Assembly: GCA_910583845.1 (NCBI GenBank)
Contig: CAJUAB010000003.1
Coordinates: forward strand, 99,988 to 159,004
Length of the DNA: 59,017 nt
Direction: 5' to 3'
Source of the DNA: an uncultured Acetatifactor sp.
GTDB lineage: Bacteria; Bacillota; Clostridia; Lachnospirales; Lachnospiraceae
Below, in pieces: positions 33,896-42,541 of this stretch. Positions within the stretch are counted from its first letter, which is position 1; every line of letters starts with the position of its first letter. The translations under genes were made by a program, and so were the position numbers. A model generated the notes under the pieces. It worked only from the letters and a program-made list of their open reading frames with translations. It was not told the DNA's origin and did not search any database.

Positions 33896-34753
33896 CTATG
33901 AAATCGCCTCTGCCCCGGCTATAATCTCTGTCAATTCCTGTGTGATCGAGCCCTGACGAGCCCTGTTGTATTTCAGCGTCAGATCACTTATCATTTCTTC
34001 CGCGTTGCTGGTCGCATTATCCATTGCCTGCATGCGCGCGCCGTTCTCACTGGCCACAGCCTCCATCAGTCCGCCGTAGATCAGGCTTGCCACATACTTG
34101 GGAATGATCATTTCCAGAGCCTCTTCGTCATCTGCCTCAAAATTCATGGGCACCTCCGGCTCCTCCCCATCTCTCTCCGCTCCCTGCTCCACCGGCAGAA
34201 GTTTCAACATCGTGGGCACATGGCTTACAGTGTTCTTAAAGGCCGTGTAGGCCAGATAGATCTCTCCGACTTCCCCCGCCGCATATGCTTTCAGCAGTTC
34301 GCCGCTCAGCAGCATGGCATCCGGGTAAACCGGGTCCTCCACCACATCGGACAGGTCCATCCGCACCTCATAGCCCTCTCGCACAAAAGCCTCCTTGCCC
34401 TTGCGGCCCACGGCATAGATCAGCACATCTTCTTTCTTCCAGCCCTCGTGGCGGGTCACCAGCTTCACAATGTTGGAGTTGTAGCCTCCTGCCAGCCCTC
34501 TGTTGGAGGAGATGACAACCACCGCTTTTTTGCCATTGCCCGAAGACTGCAGATATCTGTGCTGCAGGCTGCCAACCCTCGCCAGAATCCGGTTTACCGT
34601 CTGATACATGCAGTTAAAATACGCCTTGGAGTTCTCCGCGCTGGCTCTGGCCCTTTGCAGCTTTACGGTAGAAACAAGTTTCATGGCCTTGGTGATCTGC
34701 TGGGTGCTTTGTATGCTCCCCTTGCGACGCTTGATATCACGCATTGATGCCAT
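33896..34753 (-). CDS. atpG: ATP synthase gamma subunit
   Basis: 285 residues, the rotor shaft. The N-terminal helix MASMRDIKRRKGSIQSTQQI and the C-terminal helix EEMISDLTLKYNRARQGSIT form the coiled coil, and the central domain has VISSNRGLAGGYNSNIVK. An acidic insert near residue 205 (AERDGEEPEVPMNFEADDEE) is lineage-type. The start at 34753 follows AAAGAGG; the upstream in-frame ATG is too far from that site. Confidence 0.97.
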   Translation of the reverse strand: MASMRDIKRRKGSIQSTQQITKAMKLVSTVKLQRARASAENSKAYFNCMYQTVNRILARVGSLQHRYLQSSGNGKKAVVVISSNRGLAGGYNSNIVKLVTRHEGWKKEDVLIYAVGRKGKEAFVREGYEVRMDLSDVVEDPVYPDAMLLSGELLKAYAAGEVGEIYLAYTAFKNTVSHVPTMLKLLPVEQGAERDGEEPEVPMNFEADDEEALEMIIPKYVASLIYGGLMEAVASENGARMQAMDNATSNAEEMISDLTLKYNRARQGSITQELTEIIAGAEAIS

Positions 34754-34795
34754 ATCTATACCTCTTTCCTGCAATTTCGCATTAGATTCTACGCA

Positions 34796-36301
34796 TTAGT
34801 GAAACTGCGTCTTGAACTCCTTGATCGCCTTGACCAGCAATTCCTCCGTCTTCTCGGAAATGACCTTCTCCTCCGCGATGGCCCGGGGAACCTCGGCATA
34901 TTTGGTATCCAGAAATTCAAACAGCCCCTTTTCAAAGCGGATGATGTCAGCTACAGGCACATCCAGCAGGTACTTGTTGGTGGCAGCATAGATTATGACA
35001 ACCTGATACTGCACCGCCATGGGCTGGTACTGAGGCTGCTTGAGCACTTCCCTGATGCGCTCACCCTGTGCCAGCTTCTCCTTGGTGTCGGCATCCAGCT
35101 CTGAGCCGAACTGAGAGAAAGCCGCCAATTCACGGTACTGGGCCAATTCTACACGGATGGGAGCCGCGATCTTCTTCATCGCCTTGATCTGCGCCGCTCC
35201 GCCCACCCGGGACACGGACAGACCCGCGTTGACAGCAGGCCGGAAACCGGCGTTGAACATCTCCGTCTCCAGATAAATCTGGCCGTCGGTGATGGAAATT
35301 ACATTGGTAGGAATGTATGCGGATACGTCCCCGGCCTGCGTCTCAATAATCGGCAATGCCGTCAGAGAACCGCCGCCGTATTCCTCACTCATGCGCGCCG
35401 CGCGCTCCAACAGTCTGGAATGCAGGTAGAACACATCGCCGGGATAGGCCTCACGTCCGGGCGGACGGCGAAGCAGCAGGGAGAGTGTACGGTACGCGGT
35501 GGCATGCTTGCTCAGATCATCATACACCACCAGCACATCCTCACCCTTTTCCATCCACTCCTCGCCAATGGCGCAGCCCGCGTAGGGAGCGATATATTGC
35601 AGAGGCGCCAGATCGCTGGCAGTGGACACCACCACAGTGGTATACTGCATCGCGCCATGCCCCTCCAGAGTCTTTACAATATTGGCCACAGTGGATGCCT
35701 TCTGGCCGATCGCCACATACACGCACTTTACGTTCTGCCCCTTCTGATTGATGATCGTGTCCAGGGCAATGGCCGTCTTACCTGTCTGACGGTCTCCGAT
35801 AATAAGCTCACGCTGACCTCTTCCGATGGGCACCATGGCGTCGATGGCCTTGATACCTGTCTGCAGCGGCGTATCCACAGATTTTCTGGTAATAACGCCG
35901 CTGGCCACTCTTTCTATTTTACGAAAGCTCTCATTCTGTACCGGACCCTTGCCGTCAATAGGCTGCCCCAACGCATTCACAACACGCCCCAGCATGGCGT
36001 CTCCCACCGGGACTTCCACTACCCTGCCGGTTGTCTTTACCGTATCGCCCTCATTAATGTTTCTATGATTACCGAGAAGTACCGCACCTACATTGTCTTC
36101 TTCCAGGTTCATCACCATGCCGTACACTTCGCCGGGGAATTCCAGCAGCTCGCCCTGCATGGCATTCTCCAGACCATGAACACGGGCAATACCATCCGCC
36201 ACCTGAATGACCGTGCCGACATCAGATACATTAAGCTCAGACGCATACCGCTTAATCTGTTCCTTGATTACGGAACTTATTTCTTCTGGTCTTAAATTCA
36301 T
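34796..36301 (-). CDS. atpA: ATP synthase alpha subunit
   Basis: 501 residues. The non-catalytic nucleotide site P-loop is IGDRQTGKTAIALDTI. The motif DDLSKHATAYRTLSLLLRRP and the RPAVNAGLSVSRVGGAAQIK region, with the arginine finger Arg in SRVGG, are present. The nearest purine-rich site (GGAGGAAAGG) is 13-18 bases before the ATG, rather distant, but no better start is visible. Confidence 0.98.
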   Translation of the reverse strand: MNLRPEEISSVIKEQIKRYASELNVSDVGTVIQVADGIARVHGLENAMQGELLEFPGEVYGMVMNLEEDNVGAVLLGNHRNINEGDTVKTTGRVVEVPVGDAMLGRVVNALGQPIDGKGPVQNESFRKIERVASGVITRKSVDTPLQTGIKAIDAMVPIGRGQRELIIGDRQTGKTAIALDTIINQKGQNVKCVYVAIGQKASTVANIVKTLEGHGAMQYTTVVVSTASDLAPLQYIAPYAGCAIGEEWMEKGEDVLVVYDDLSKHATAYRTLSLLLRRPPGREAYPGDVFYLHSRLLERAARMSEEYGGGSLTALPIIETQAGDVSAYIPTNVISITDGQIYLETEMFNAGFRPAVNAGLSVSRVGGAAQIKAMKKIAAPIRVELAQYRELAAFSQFGSELDADTKEKLAQGERIREVLKQPQYQPMAVQYQVVIIYAATNKYLLDVPVADIIRFEKGLFEFLDTKYAEVPRAIAEEKVISEKTEELLVKAIKEFKTQFH

Positions 36302-36333
36302 AGGTTGGTTCGCACCTTTCCTCCGGTTGGACT

Positions 36334-36882
36334 TCAGCCCAACTGGATTTGTAATAATTCCCGCTTCATATCCGCCAGCTTTGTGCGGATACTGCTGTCT
36401 ACCACTCTATCCTTGATGCGGATTACCATCCCGCCGATCAGCGAGGGGTCCACCGCATAGTGCATCTCCATGGTCAGGTAGGGAGTGGTATCAAGAAGTC
36501 TGGCCTGTATATCCGCCTTGCGGATCTCAGACAATTCCACAGGTGTGGTCACATAAGCCGTGCCGATCTTTTTCTCCTCCTTTACCTTCTCGGTAAAGTA
36601 CCGGAAAATGTCCTGCAGCTGACCATACCTCTCCTTAATCAGGATCAACTCCAGAAAGCCTGTCATCTCCCTGCTGATCCTTCCCGAAAATGCCCCCTTC
36701 ATCATCTCCACCTTTTCCTGCTTGGATATCTTGGGGTGCTTCATCAGTCTGTCCCATTCCGGATTCTGCCTGAGCACTGTCCGGATCAGCTTTACCTCCT
36801 CCAGAAAAGCATCCGCCCGGTTCGCCTCCATGGCAGTCTGGAACAGGGCCTCTCCATATGTCTGCTCCACTAACTTAGCCAT
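36334..36882 (-). CDS. atpH: ATP synthase delta subunit
   Basis: 182 residues, the peripheral-stalk cap linking b to alpha. The N-terminal six-helix bundle begins LVEQTYGEALFQTAMEANRA, and the C-terminal half contains MHYAVDPSLIGGMVIRIKDR with the conserved DPSLIGG motif. Its start overlaps the end of atpF by 13 bases. Confidence 0.96.
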   Translation of the reverse strand: MAKLVEQTYGEALFQTAMEANRADAFLEEVKLIRTVLRQNPEWDRLMKHPKISKQEKVEMMKGAFSGRISREMTGFLELILIKERYGQLQDIFRYFTEKVKEEKKIGTAYVTTPVELSEIRKADIQARLLDTTPYLTMEMHYAVDPSLIGGMVIRIKDRVVDSSIRTKLADMKRELLQIQLG

Positions 36883-37412
36883 GTATGATCACCTATCTCC
36901 TTCAGAGTCTCATTTACCAGGCTGTCCTGTATCTCCGCATTCATGGAACCCGCCACCGCCTTACCGGCCATCATCGCGGCAATGCTGATCATCTCCCGCT
37001 TTACCTCGTCAGCCATCTTCTGCTTCTCCAGCCTGGCTTCCGTGCGGGCGCGCTCCATGATCGCAGATGCCTCGTTTCTGGCTTTGGCTATGATCTCATT
37101 CTCATTTTCCAACGCCCGTTTGCGGGCATCGCTGAGAATCTCCTCCGCTTCCTTGTCGATGTCCCTTATCTTTGCCTCATACTCTTCCTTCAGTCTCGCG
37201 GCCTGCTCCATATTGCTCTGCGCATCGTCCAGTTCGCTCCGTATCTTGTCCTTGCGGTCCTGCAACATTTTCCTGGCGGGATTGAACAAAAAGTAACTCA
37301 GCAACAGGAACAGCACAAAGATCGCAATGATCATCAGCATGGAGTCAGCCAGCAGCTGGTAGTCCAGATCAAAGAGTCTCTCCATGGGCTCCTGGGCCGT
37401 TAAAAGTATCAT
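36870..37412 (-). CDS. atpF: ATP synthase b subunit
   Basis: 180 residues. A single N-terminal membrane helix (SMLMIIAIFVLFLLLSYFLF) is followed by NPARKMLQDRKDKI and a long charged helix that dimerises as the stator. Overlaps atpH. The start at 37412 lies just after AAAGGAGG-like sequence (GGAGGCAGAGA). Confidence 0.96.
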   Translation of the reverse strand: MILLTAQEPMERLFDLDYQLLADSMLMIIAIFVLFLLLSYFLFNPARKMLQDRKDKIRSELDDAQSNMEQAARLKEEYEAKIRDIDKEAEEILSDARKRALENENEIIAKARNEASAIMERARTEARLEKQKMADEVKREMISIAAMMAGKAVAGSMNAEIQDSLVNETLKEIGDHTWLS

Positions 37413-37482
37413 TCTCTGCCTCCTTTATACACTCGCTCCATAAATACGCCGTTTCCGGCGCAGATTGATTTATCCTGGAGGC

Positions 37483-37737
37483 TTATTTGCCCAACGGCTT
37501 TACAAATAACAACAGCATGGCGATCAGCAGTCCGTACAGACCGGTGGTCTCCGCCACGGCCTGCCCGAGCAGCATGGTGGATGTGATCGCGGACTTGGCG
37601 CCCGGGTTGCGTCCCACCGCCGCAGCCGCGTGACCGGCCGCAATACCCTGTCCTACACCGGGTCCGATACCGGCGATAACCGCCAGACCCGCACCGATCG
37701 CAGAACAACCCAAGATAAAATTAGTATTGAATTCCAT
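37483..37737 (-). CDS. atpE: ATP synthase c subunit with Na+-binding signature
   Basis: 84 residues, two membrane helices. Helix 1 has GIGPGVGQGIAAG with Pro26 and Gln30; helix 2 has GQAVAETTGLYGLL with Val61, Glu63, Thr64 and Tyr68. Allowing an offset of two, these correspond to Gln32, Val63, Glu65, Ser66 and Tyr70 of the Ilyobacter tartaricus Na+ c-ring, with Thr for Ser. A proton-only c-ring would lack the Gln and the hydroxyl residue after Glu. The ring is therefore inferred to be Na+-coupled. Start chosen at 37737 after AAGGAGG. Confidence 0.96.
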   Translation of the reverse strand: MEFNTNFILGCSAIGAGLAVIAGIGPGVGQGIAAGHAAAAVGRNPGAKSAITSTMLLGQAVAETTGLYGLLIAMLLLFVKPLGK

Positions 37738-37842
37738 ATTTTTCCTCCTTTTCACGACACCAGAAAGCCCCACAATGTGCTTTCCATAGTGTCAAGCCGC
37801 GCATATTCCGGGAATATGCCGTTTCACTTTTTCTTTCCAGTC

Positions 37843-38577
37843 TTATTCTTCACTGCCGATGGCATTGTTGATATATGTCATGGTCAGCATACAGAATACA
37901 TAGGTCTGAATTGCTCCTGAGAACAAATCAAAATACACATGCAGCGCCGCGGGCCAGATCGTGGCGAACCATCCCAGCAGTCCGTATACCAGCGCCATCA
38001 TCACCGTGCCGGACAGCACATTGGCAAACAGACGCAGGGACAAAGACACCGGCACCGCAATCTCGCTGATCAGGTTGATCGGAAACCAGATGGGCAGCCA
38101 TGGCGGCAGCGGCGAACACATATCCACCCAGATATCCTTGAGCTTTTGATACTTAAACTGATTGAAATGAATCAGCACAAAAGTGAGGATACCCAACGGC
38201 AGCGTCACGCCATAGTCCGCCGTAGGCGGCCTCAGTCCCAACAGACCCGAAATATTGGACAGCAGGATAAAAATAAACACCGTTCCAATATAATTGTAAA
38301 ATCCGGGGGCATTCTTGCCCATAGGGCCATCCACTATGCCGTCCAGCTTCTCTACCATCAGTTCCACCACGTTCTGGAACCCCGTCGGCACTTCCGTGGC
38401 CTTCTTCATGGCCCGGTTCGCCGCGATGGCAAAAACGATCAGAATCAGCATGACGATCAGGATGCACACATGCGATGTTGTTATCCACACTTCATGGCCG
38501 AAAAAGCTGTACTTGAACAGGCCATGGATCATAAAGTCTATATTGTCAGCCGAGGATAACAAAGGTCCAATTTGCAT
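37843..38577 (-). CDS. atpB: ATP synthase a subunit
   Basis: 244 residues, about five or six membrane helices. The essential Arg sits in VSLSLRLFANVLSGTVMMAL, and other family marks are GLLGLRPPTADYGVTLPLG and the C-terminal QTYVFCMLTMTYINNAI. It forms the ion half-channels against the c-ring. It lies between atpI and atpE. A single perfect TTATCCACA occurs inside the gene at 38481 and is probably chance. Confidence 0.97.
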   Translation of the reverse strand: MQIGPLLSSADNIDFMIHGLFKYSFFGHEVWITTSHVCILIVMLILIVFAIAANRAMKKATEVPTGFQNVVELMVEKLDGIVDGPMGKNAPGFYNYIGTVFIFILLSNISGLLGLRPPTADYGVTLPLGILTFVLIHFNQFKYQKLKDIWVDMCSPLPPWLPIWFPINLISEIAVPVSLSLRLFANVLSGTVMMALVYGLLGWFATIWPAALHVYFDLFSGAIQTYVFCMLTMTYINNAIGSEE

Positions 38578-38625
38578 ACTCTCACCTCCCTCTTATTATC
38601 ATATTGAATTTTGTTGTATGCTTTC

Positions 38626-39108
38626 TCACAAGGCTTCCGTCTCCTGCCCCTCCGCGGGCACAGGCTCCGTCACCGGGTCCTCGTCCGGCATGGGCTGAGG
38701 CACCGGATCTGTCTCATGAAAAAACATATTGCATAATTTATGAGTAAACGGCTGAATATATGCCGCTACTTTCATCATCATATAACCCAGGAATACAATC
38801 AGGGGATTCAGCACATCCGTCAGCATAATAATTCCCAGAATAATGCACAACAATGCATACCGAAGCAGTCCGCCCGTCACCACAGCCCTGGCGGCACCGT
38901 CTCCCATATCCAGCGCCCTGTCCAGAGTCCGGTACATATGCCAGGTTCCCAGCAGGGCCAGCACAATGCCCAGCCACAGGGCGGCCGCGTACATTCCCTT
39001 GTGTCTGGCCGGCCACATTCCCGCCAGCTGGCATACCATACCGCAGAAAAGGATTCCCAGATCCAGTTCCAGCAGCCCCCTGTTTATCGCTTTCAATTTA
39101 CTGATCAT
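38626..39108 (-). CDS. atpI: AtpI-like membrane protein
   Basis: 160 residues with four predicted membrane helices (FCGMVCQLAGMW region, AALWLGIVLALLGTW, YALLCIILGIIML, and PLIVFLGYMMMKVAAYI). A Pro/Glu-rich cytoplasmic tail (DPVPQPMPDEDPVTEPVPAE) follows. Position and topology match ATP synthase subunit I, an assembly factor for the c-ring. The ATG at 39108 overlaps the end of atpZ by 11 bases, so translation is coupled. Confidence 0.8.
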   Translation of the reverse strand: MISKLKAINRGLLELDLGILFCGMVCQLAGMWPARHKGMYAAALWLGIVLALLGTWHMYRTLDRALDMGDGAARAVVTGGLLRYALLCIILGIIMLTDVLNPLIVFLGYMMMKVAAYIQPFTHKLCNMFFHETDPVPQPMPDEDPVTEPVPAEGQETEAL

Positions 39109-39406
39109 CGTCTTTGCCCGCGTCCTTCCGCTCTGCCTGTCCGCCTGTCTTCTCTCCGTGAGGCTGCCCGTCATAAACCGACCTGGCCATACGCCAGATA
39201 TTCTGAAACCCCGCAATGGCACCGATAAAGAAAAACAGCACCATAAAAAAAGAAGTGCCGCATCTTCGGTCCAGCAGGATGCCCAGCCAGGACATAAATC
39301 CGATAGGCACCAGCATGTTGATGCCAAACTGCATAATCAGCACCAGCGCGCGGTATACGCTTTTATCCTGTTTATTTTTTCTCTCATAGGGCGCTTTTTT
39401 GCTCAT
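39098..39406 (-). CDS. atpZ: AtpZ/AtpI-family small membrane protein
   Basis: 102 residues, two membrane helices (LVLIMQFGINMLVPIGFMSW and MVLFFFIGAIAGFQNIW), matching the AtpZ family (PF09527) encoded first in many atp operons; it works with AtpI in c-ring assembly or Mg2+/Ca2+ handling. The family N-terminus MSKKAPYERKN fixes the start at 39406, which has no ribosome site. A -10-like TATAAT lies only six bases upstream, so the message may be leaderless. Confidence 0.8.
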   Translation of the reverse strand: MSKKAPYERKNKQDKSVYRALVLIMQFGINMLVPIGFMSWLGILLDRRCGTSFFMVLFFFIGAIAGFQNIWRMARSVYDGQPHGEKTGGQAERKDAGKDDDQ

Positions 39407-39412
39407 TTCATT

Positions 39413-39441
39413 ATTATATATAAGTTTTTCAAAAAAGTCCA
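39413..39441 (-). promoter_or_regulatory. Likely promoter of the atp operon
   Basis: Minus strand: -35 TGGACT (39436-39441, 4/6 match), a 17-base spacer and a perfect -10 TATAAT (39413-39418). Transcription would start about at the atpZ ATG. Confidence 0.5.
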
Positions 39442-39494
39442 GCATAAGCAAACAATATCCCGTGAAAAATCTATAAATTTTTCCAAAAATAAAG

Positions 39495-39523
39495 TTGACT
39501 TCTAAACACACAGATTGTAGTAT
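39495..39523 (+). promoter_or_regulatory. Promoter for the DUF402 gene
   Basis: -35 TTGACT (39495-39500), a 17-base spacer and -10 TAGTAT (39518-39523), 95 bases before the start codon, in the divergent gap with the atp operon. Confidence 0.6.
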
Positions 39524-39618
39524 CATTTTAATAGACAACGGACCGTCTTATGTCCATCTGTGCCCGGCCCTGCATCCCGTATTTCGGGGGTACAGAGCCT
39601 CGTCAAAAAGGAGGCCCC

Positions 39619-40098
39619 ATGAACGAATTTCAGTTATACCGCAAGCGCCTGATTCCCGCCGAATGTATCCTGCTGAAAGATGACGTGATCGTAAAGCAGA
39701 CCGATGATCTGGTCATCACTTCCTGGAAGACCCTGAACCCCAAAATCGCGTTCAGTCATGGCTGTTCCTGCTATTTTCTGAGAGAAGGATTCAAAATCAG
39801 CAAGTTTTACCGCCAGGACGATTCACTGCTGTACTGGTACTGCGATATTGTGGAATACAACCGGGATGAAACCGCCCATACCCTGACGGTCACGGATCTG
39901 CTGGCCGATGTAATCGTATATCCCGACGGCCGCACAAAAGTGGTGGATCTGGACGAACTGGCCCAGGCCTTTGAGACAGGCCTGCTCACCGCCTCCCAGC
40001 TCTCCGCCGCTCTGCGGCAGCTAAGTCACCTGCTGACTTATATCTACAAGGATAAATTTGATCAGCTGCAGGCACCAATAGAAAGCCTCGGACTTTAA
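39619..40098 (+). CDS. DUF402 domain protein
   Basis: 159 residues. The DUF402 core is seen in WYCDIVEYNRDETAHTLTVT and LLADVIVYPDGRTKVVDLDE, containing the conserved aspartates thought to bind metal. Characterised relatives hydrolyse nucleoside di/triphosphates or act in stress responses, but function here is not determined. AAGGAGG precedes the ATG at 39619; the upstream in-frame ATG is in the leader. A 7-bp hairpin (GCCTCGG/CCGAGGC, 40085-40108) encloses the stop codon and may terminate. Confidence 0.82.
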   Translation: MNEFQLYRKRLIPAECILLKDDVIVKQTDDLVITSWKTLNPKIAFSHGCSCYFLREGFKISKFYRQDDSLLYWYCDIVEYNRDETAHTLTVTDLLADVIVYPDGRTKVVDLDELAQAFETGLLTASQLSAALRQLSHLLTYIYKDKFDQLQAPIESLGL

Positions 40099-40120
40099 TG
40101 CCCGAGGCCTCTGGATCTGG

Positions 40121-41290
40121 TCAGTAAAAAATATGTCCCCCGATGGAAATGCCGGTAAGCCCCGGTATGGGGGTACGGAAATATACGCAGTTGCCCACAT
40201 TGCTCATGCCGGACATGGCCTCCTCCGCCGCCCTGTAGCAGTCGGGTGTCGCCTTGTTGTTTGTCAGCGCCAGCGCCAGTCTGCCGCTTCCCACCGGCGA
40301 GAACTGCTTTTTCTGGTAAATGACCCCCAGCACCGTATCCGGATAGACGCTGCTGAGCATCCGGTTGATTACCACAGCGCCCACGGCCAGTTTTCCCTCA
40401 TAGGGCTCCCCTCCCGCTTCGCAGTAGATCAGATTGGCAAGCAGATTCAGATCCCCTTCCTCAAAAGTGACATCCGATATGTTGCGCCAGGTGGCGTTTG
40501 CCGCCCGTTGGGACATGGCAATCTCCTGCTGCAATTTCTTTTTGAGTGTCTCCAGATCCTCCTCCAGTTTTTTGAGATTTGCCTCGTATTCCCTGGCCTC
40601 TTCCTCCGCTTCCGAGATCTGGTCAGCATAATCCGCCATACGGTTGCTGGTCTGGCTGATCAGGCCGGATACCCGGCTCTTCTCCGCCTCCGCCTGCATT
40701 TTCAGGTAGTCCAGCTCTTCCTTCTCCTGTTGCAGCCGGACTTCTTCGGACTCAATAAACTGCCGGTTTTCAATAATCTGATCCAGCATCTCGTCGTCCG
40801 CTTCCGCCATGCGCTCCGTATATATGGAGATATTGAGGAATCTGGCGAAACTCTCCCAGCTGAAAAGAATATCCAGCAGACTGTCCTGCCCCATCTCATA
40901 GGCATATTGTATGCGCTTTTCCATGCAGTCATACTGCCACGCCTCCCTGGCTTTAGCGTCCGCCAGAGCCTGGGTGGTATCCACGATCTCCTGCTCCTTG
41001 TCCCGGATCAGCTGCTCCAGTTCCTCCAGACGGTCGCTGACTGCCGTCAACTGCTCGTTCAGATCCGTCAGCTGCCGTTTCAGGGACTTCTGCTCTCCTT
41101 TCAGCCCGTCCAGTTCCTGTTCATTGGCATCCATCTGATTTTCCAGCTGATCCTTCTCCTGCTCTTTTTCCTCAATCTCCTGCCTGGTAGAACTGGTGGC
41201 ATGAGAAGGAAACGGCACACTGACAAAAATCAGGGCCACCGTCAGCAAAAGCGCAATTCTTTTTGTTCTACCCTTATCATATACTTTCAT
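40121..41290 (-). CDS. Secreted coiled-coil cell-wall hydrolase (SleB-type domain)
   Basis: 389 residues. A signal peptide (RIALLLTVALIFVSVPFPSHA) precedes a long coiled coil (about 35-260) like that of PcsB/CwlO hydrolases. A C-terminal Hydrolase_2 (SleB) domain follows: LNLLANLIYCEAGGEPYEGK, then LAVGAVVINRMLSSVYPDTV, with the catalytic Glu in YCEAGGE. SleB-type enzymes are lytic transglycosylases acting on cortex or cell wall. The coiled coil in place of a peptidoglycan-binding domain suggests control by a membrane partner such as FtsEX. It starts seven bases after the deaminase gene start of overlap region; a GAGAG site precedes the ATG. Confidence 0.88.
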   Translation of the reverse strand: MKVYDKGRTKRIALLLTVALIFVSVPFPSHATSSTRQEIEEKEQEKDQLENQMDANEQELDGLKGEQKSLKRQLTDLNEQLTAVSDRLEELEQLIRDKEQEIVDTTQALADAKAREAWQYDCMEKRIQYAYEMGQDSLLDILFSWESFARFLNISIYTERMAEADDEMLDQIIENRQFIESEEVRLQQEKEELDYLKMQAEAEKSRVSGLISQTSNRMADYADQISEAEEEAREYEANLKKLEEDLETLKKKLQQEIAMSQRAANATWRNISDVTFEEGDLNLLANLIYCEAGGEPYEGKLAVGAVVINRMLSSVYPDTVLGVIYQKKQFSPVGSGRLALALTNNKATPDCYRAAEEAMSGMSNVGNCVYFRTPIPGLTGISIGGHIFY

Positions 41291-41296
41291 ACGCTC

Positions 41297-41785
41297 TCAC
41301 AATTCCAGTTCCACTTTTCTGCCTGTCTTGCGGTAGGGCACATACTCCACCCCCGCAGCGTCAAACATTCTTTTGGAGGCCACATTGGAGGGCGTCCCCC
41401 TGTATTTGTCGCTGGCATACACCACTGTCCTGATACCCGCCTGTATGATCGCCTTGGCACATTCATTGCAGGGAAACAAAGACACATACAGCTTGGTCCC
41501 TTCCAGAGATCCCCCCCGGTAATTCAATATGGCGTTGAGTTCACTGTGTGTCACAAAGGGATACTTGGTGTCCAGTTCCTCCGCAGCCTCTCTCTCCCAG
41601 GGAAAGATGTCATCGGCACAGCCGTTGGGAAAACCGTTATAACCCATGGACAAAATCTTGTTTTCCCGGCTGACAATACAGGCTCCCACCTGGGTCCCGG
41701 GGTCCTTGGAACGCATCCCCGAAAGCTGGGCCACCCCCATAAAATACTCATCCCAACTGATATAATCCTCTCTCTTGCCGCTCAT
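41297..41785 (-). CDS. Deoxycytidylate (dCMP) deaminase family protein
   Basis: 162 residues, zinc-dependent cytidine-deaminase fold. The zinc and catalytic motif is THSELNAILNY with His and Glu, and the second zinc pair is FPCNECAKAIIQAG. The long SRENKILSMGYNGFPNGCAD insert is typical of dCMP deaminase, which supplies dUMP for thymidylate synthesis. It lies 11 bases downstream of upp, consistent with pyrimidine salvage. Confidence 0.92.
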   Translation of the reverse strand: MSGKREDYISWDEYFMGVAQLSGMRSKDPGTQVGACIVSRENKILSMGYNGFPNGCADDIFPWEREAAEELDTKYPFVTHSELNAILNYRGGSLEGTKLYVSLFPCNECAKAIIQAGIRTVVYASDKYRGTPSNVASKRMFDAAGVEYVPYRKTGRKVELEL

Positions 41786-41796
41786 AGCCCGTCCCC

Positions 41797-42426
41797 TTAT
41801 CTGGTGCCGAAAATACGATCTCCCGCGTCCCCCAGACCAGGCACAATATATCCATGGTCATTCAGTCTCTCATCCAGCGCTCCGATATACATGTCCACAT
41901 CCGGATGTTCCCGCTTCATGAATTCCACTCCCTCCGGCGCGGCGATAATACACATGAAATGAATATTCCTGCATCCCTTATCTTTCAGCATCGTAATGGC
42001 GGCCACGGAAGAACCGCCGGTGGCCAGCATGGGATCTACCACGAAAACCTCCCTCTCGGCGCAGTCGGCGGGGAGCTTGCAGTAATATTCCACCGGTTTC
42101 AGAGTCTCCGGGTCGCGGTACAGGCCAATGTGTCCCACCTTGGCCGCCGGAATCAGACTCAATATGCCGTCCACCATGCCAAGCCCCGCCCGGAGAATCG
42201 GCACGATTGCCATCTTCTTTCCCCTGAGTTCCTTGACGGTTGCGGAGCAGATCGGCGTCTCAATCCGCACGTCCTCCAGCTGCAGGTCCCTTGTCGCCTC
42301 GTAGCAGATCAGCATGGCAATCTCGCTGATAGCCTGCCTGAAATCCTTGGTGCCTGTCTCCGTCCTGCGGATCAATCCAATCTTGTGCTGGATCAGGGGA
42401 TGATCCATGATTACTACTTTTGCCAT
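41797..42426 (-). CDS. upp: Uracil phosphoribosyltransferase
   Basis: 209 residues. It joins uracil to PRPP to make UMP. The PRPP-binding region is VFVVDPMLATGGSSVAAITM, the uracil site is GYIVPGLGDAGDRIFGTR, and VPILRAGLGMVDGI is conserved. GAGGG lies before the ATG. The 115-base leader toward rpiB contains a possible hairpin (AGACT/AGTCT arms) and a degenerate GGATTCTGAACTTATT sequence resembling the leader motif seen elsewhere. Confidence 0.97.
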   Translation of the reverse strand: MAKVVIMDHPLIQHKIGLIRRTETGTKDFRQAISEIAMLICYEATRDLQLEDVRIETPICSATVKELRGKKMAIVPILRAGLGMVDGILSLIPAAKVGHIGLYRDPETLKPVEYYCKLPADCAEREVFVVDPMLATGGSSVAAITMLKDKGCRNIHFMCIIAAPEGVEFMKREHPDVDMYIGALDERLNDHGYIVPGLGDAGDRIFGTR

Positions 42427-42541
42427 AAATTTTCCCTCATATCAATAAGTTCAGAATCCGCTCTGATACCGCAGACTCCCGGTACCCGATATCCGCGTTC
42501 CTCAGTCTCCGGATAAGCGCGCTCCCCGGACGATTGCCTGC

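Noticed and set aside
38481..38489. Perfect DnaA box TTATCCACA in atpB
   Set aside because: A single site inside a coding region without neighbours is expected by chance.
40133..41962. 609-codon open frame on the plus strand
   Set aside because: Antisense to the SleB-type, deaminase and upp genes; the sequence is His/Leu-rich and has no domain.
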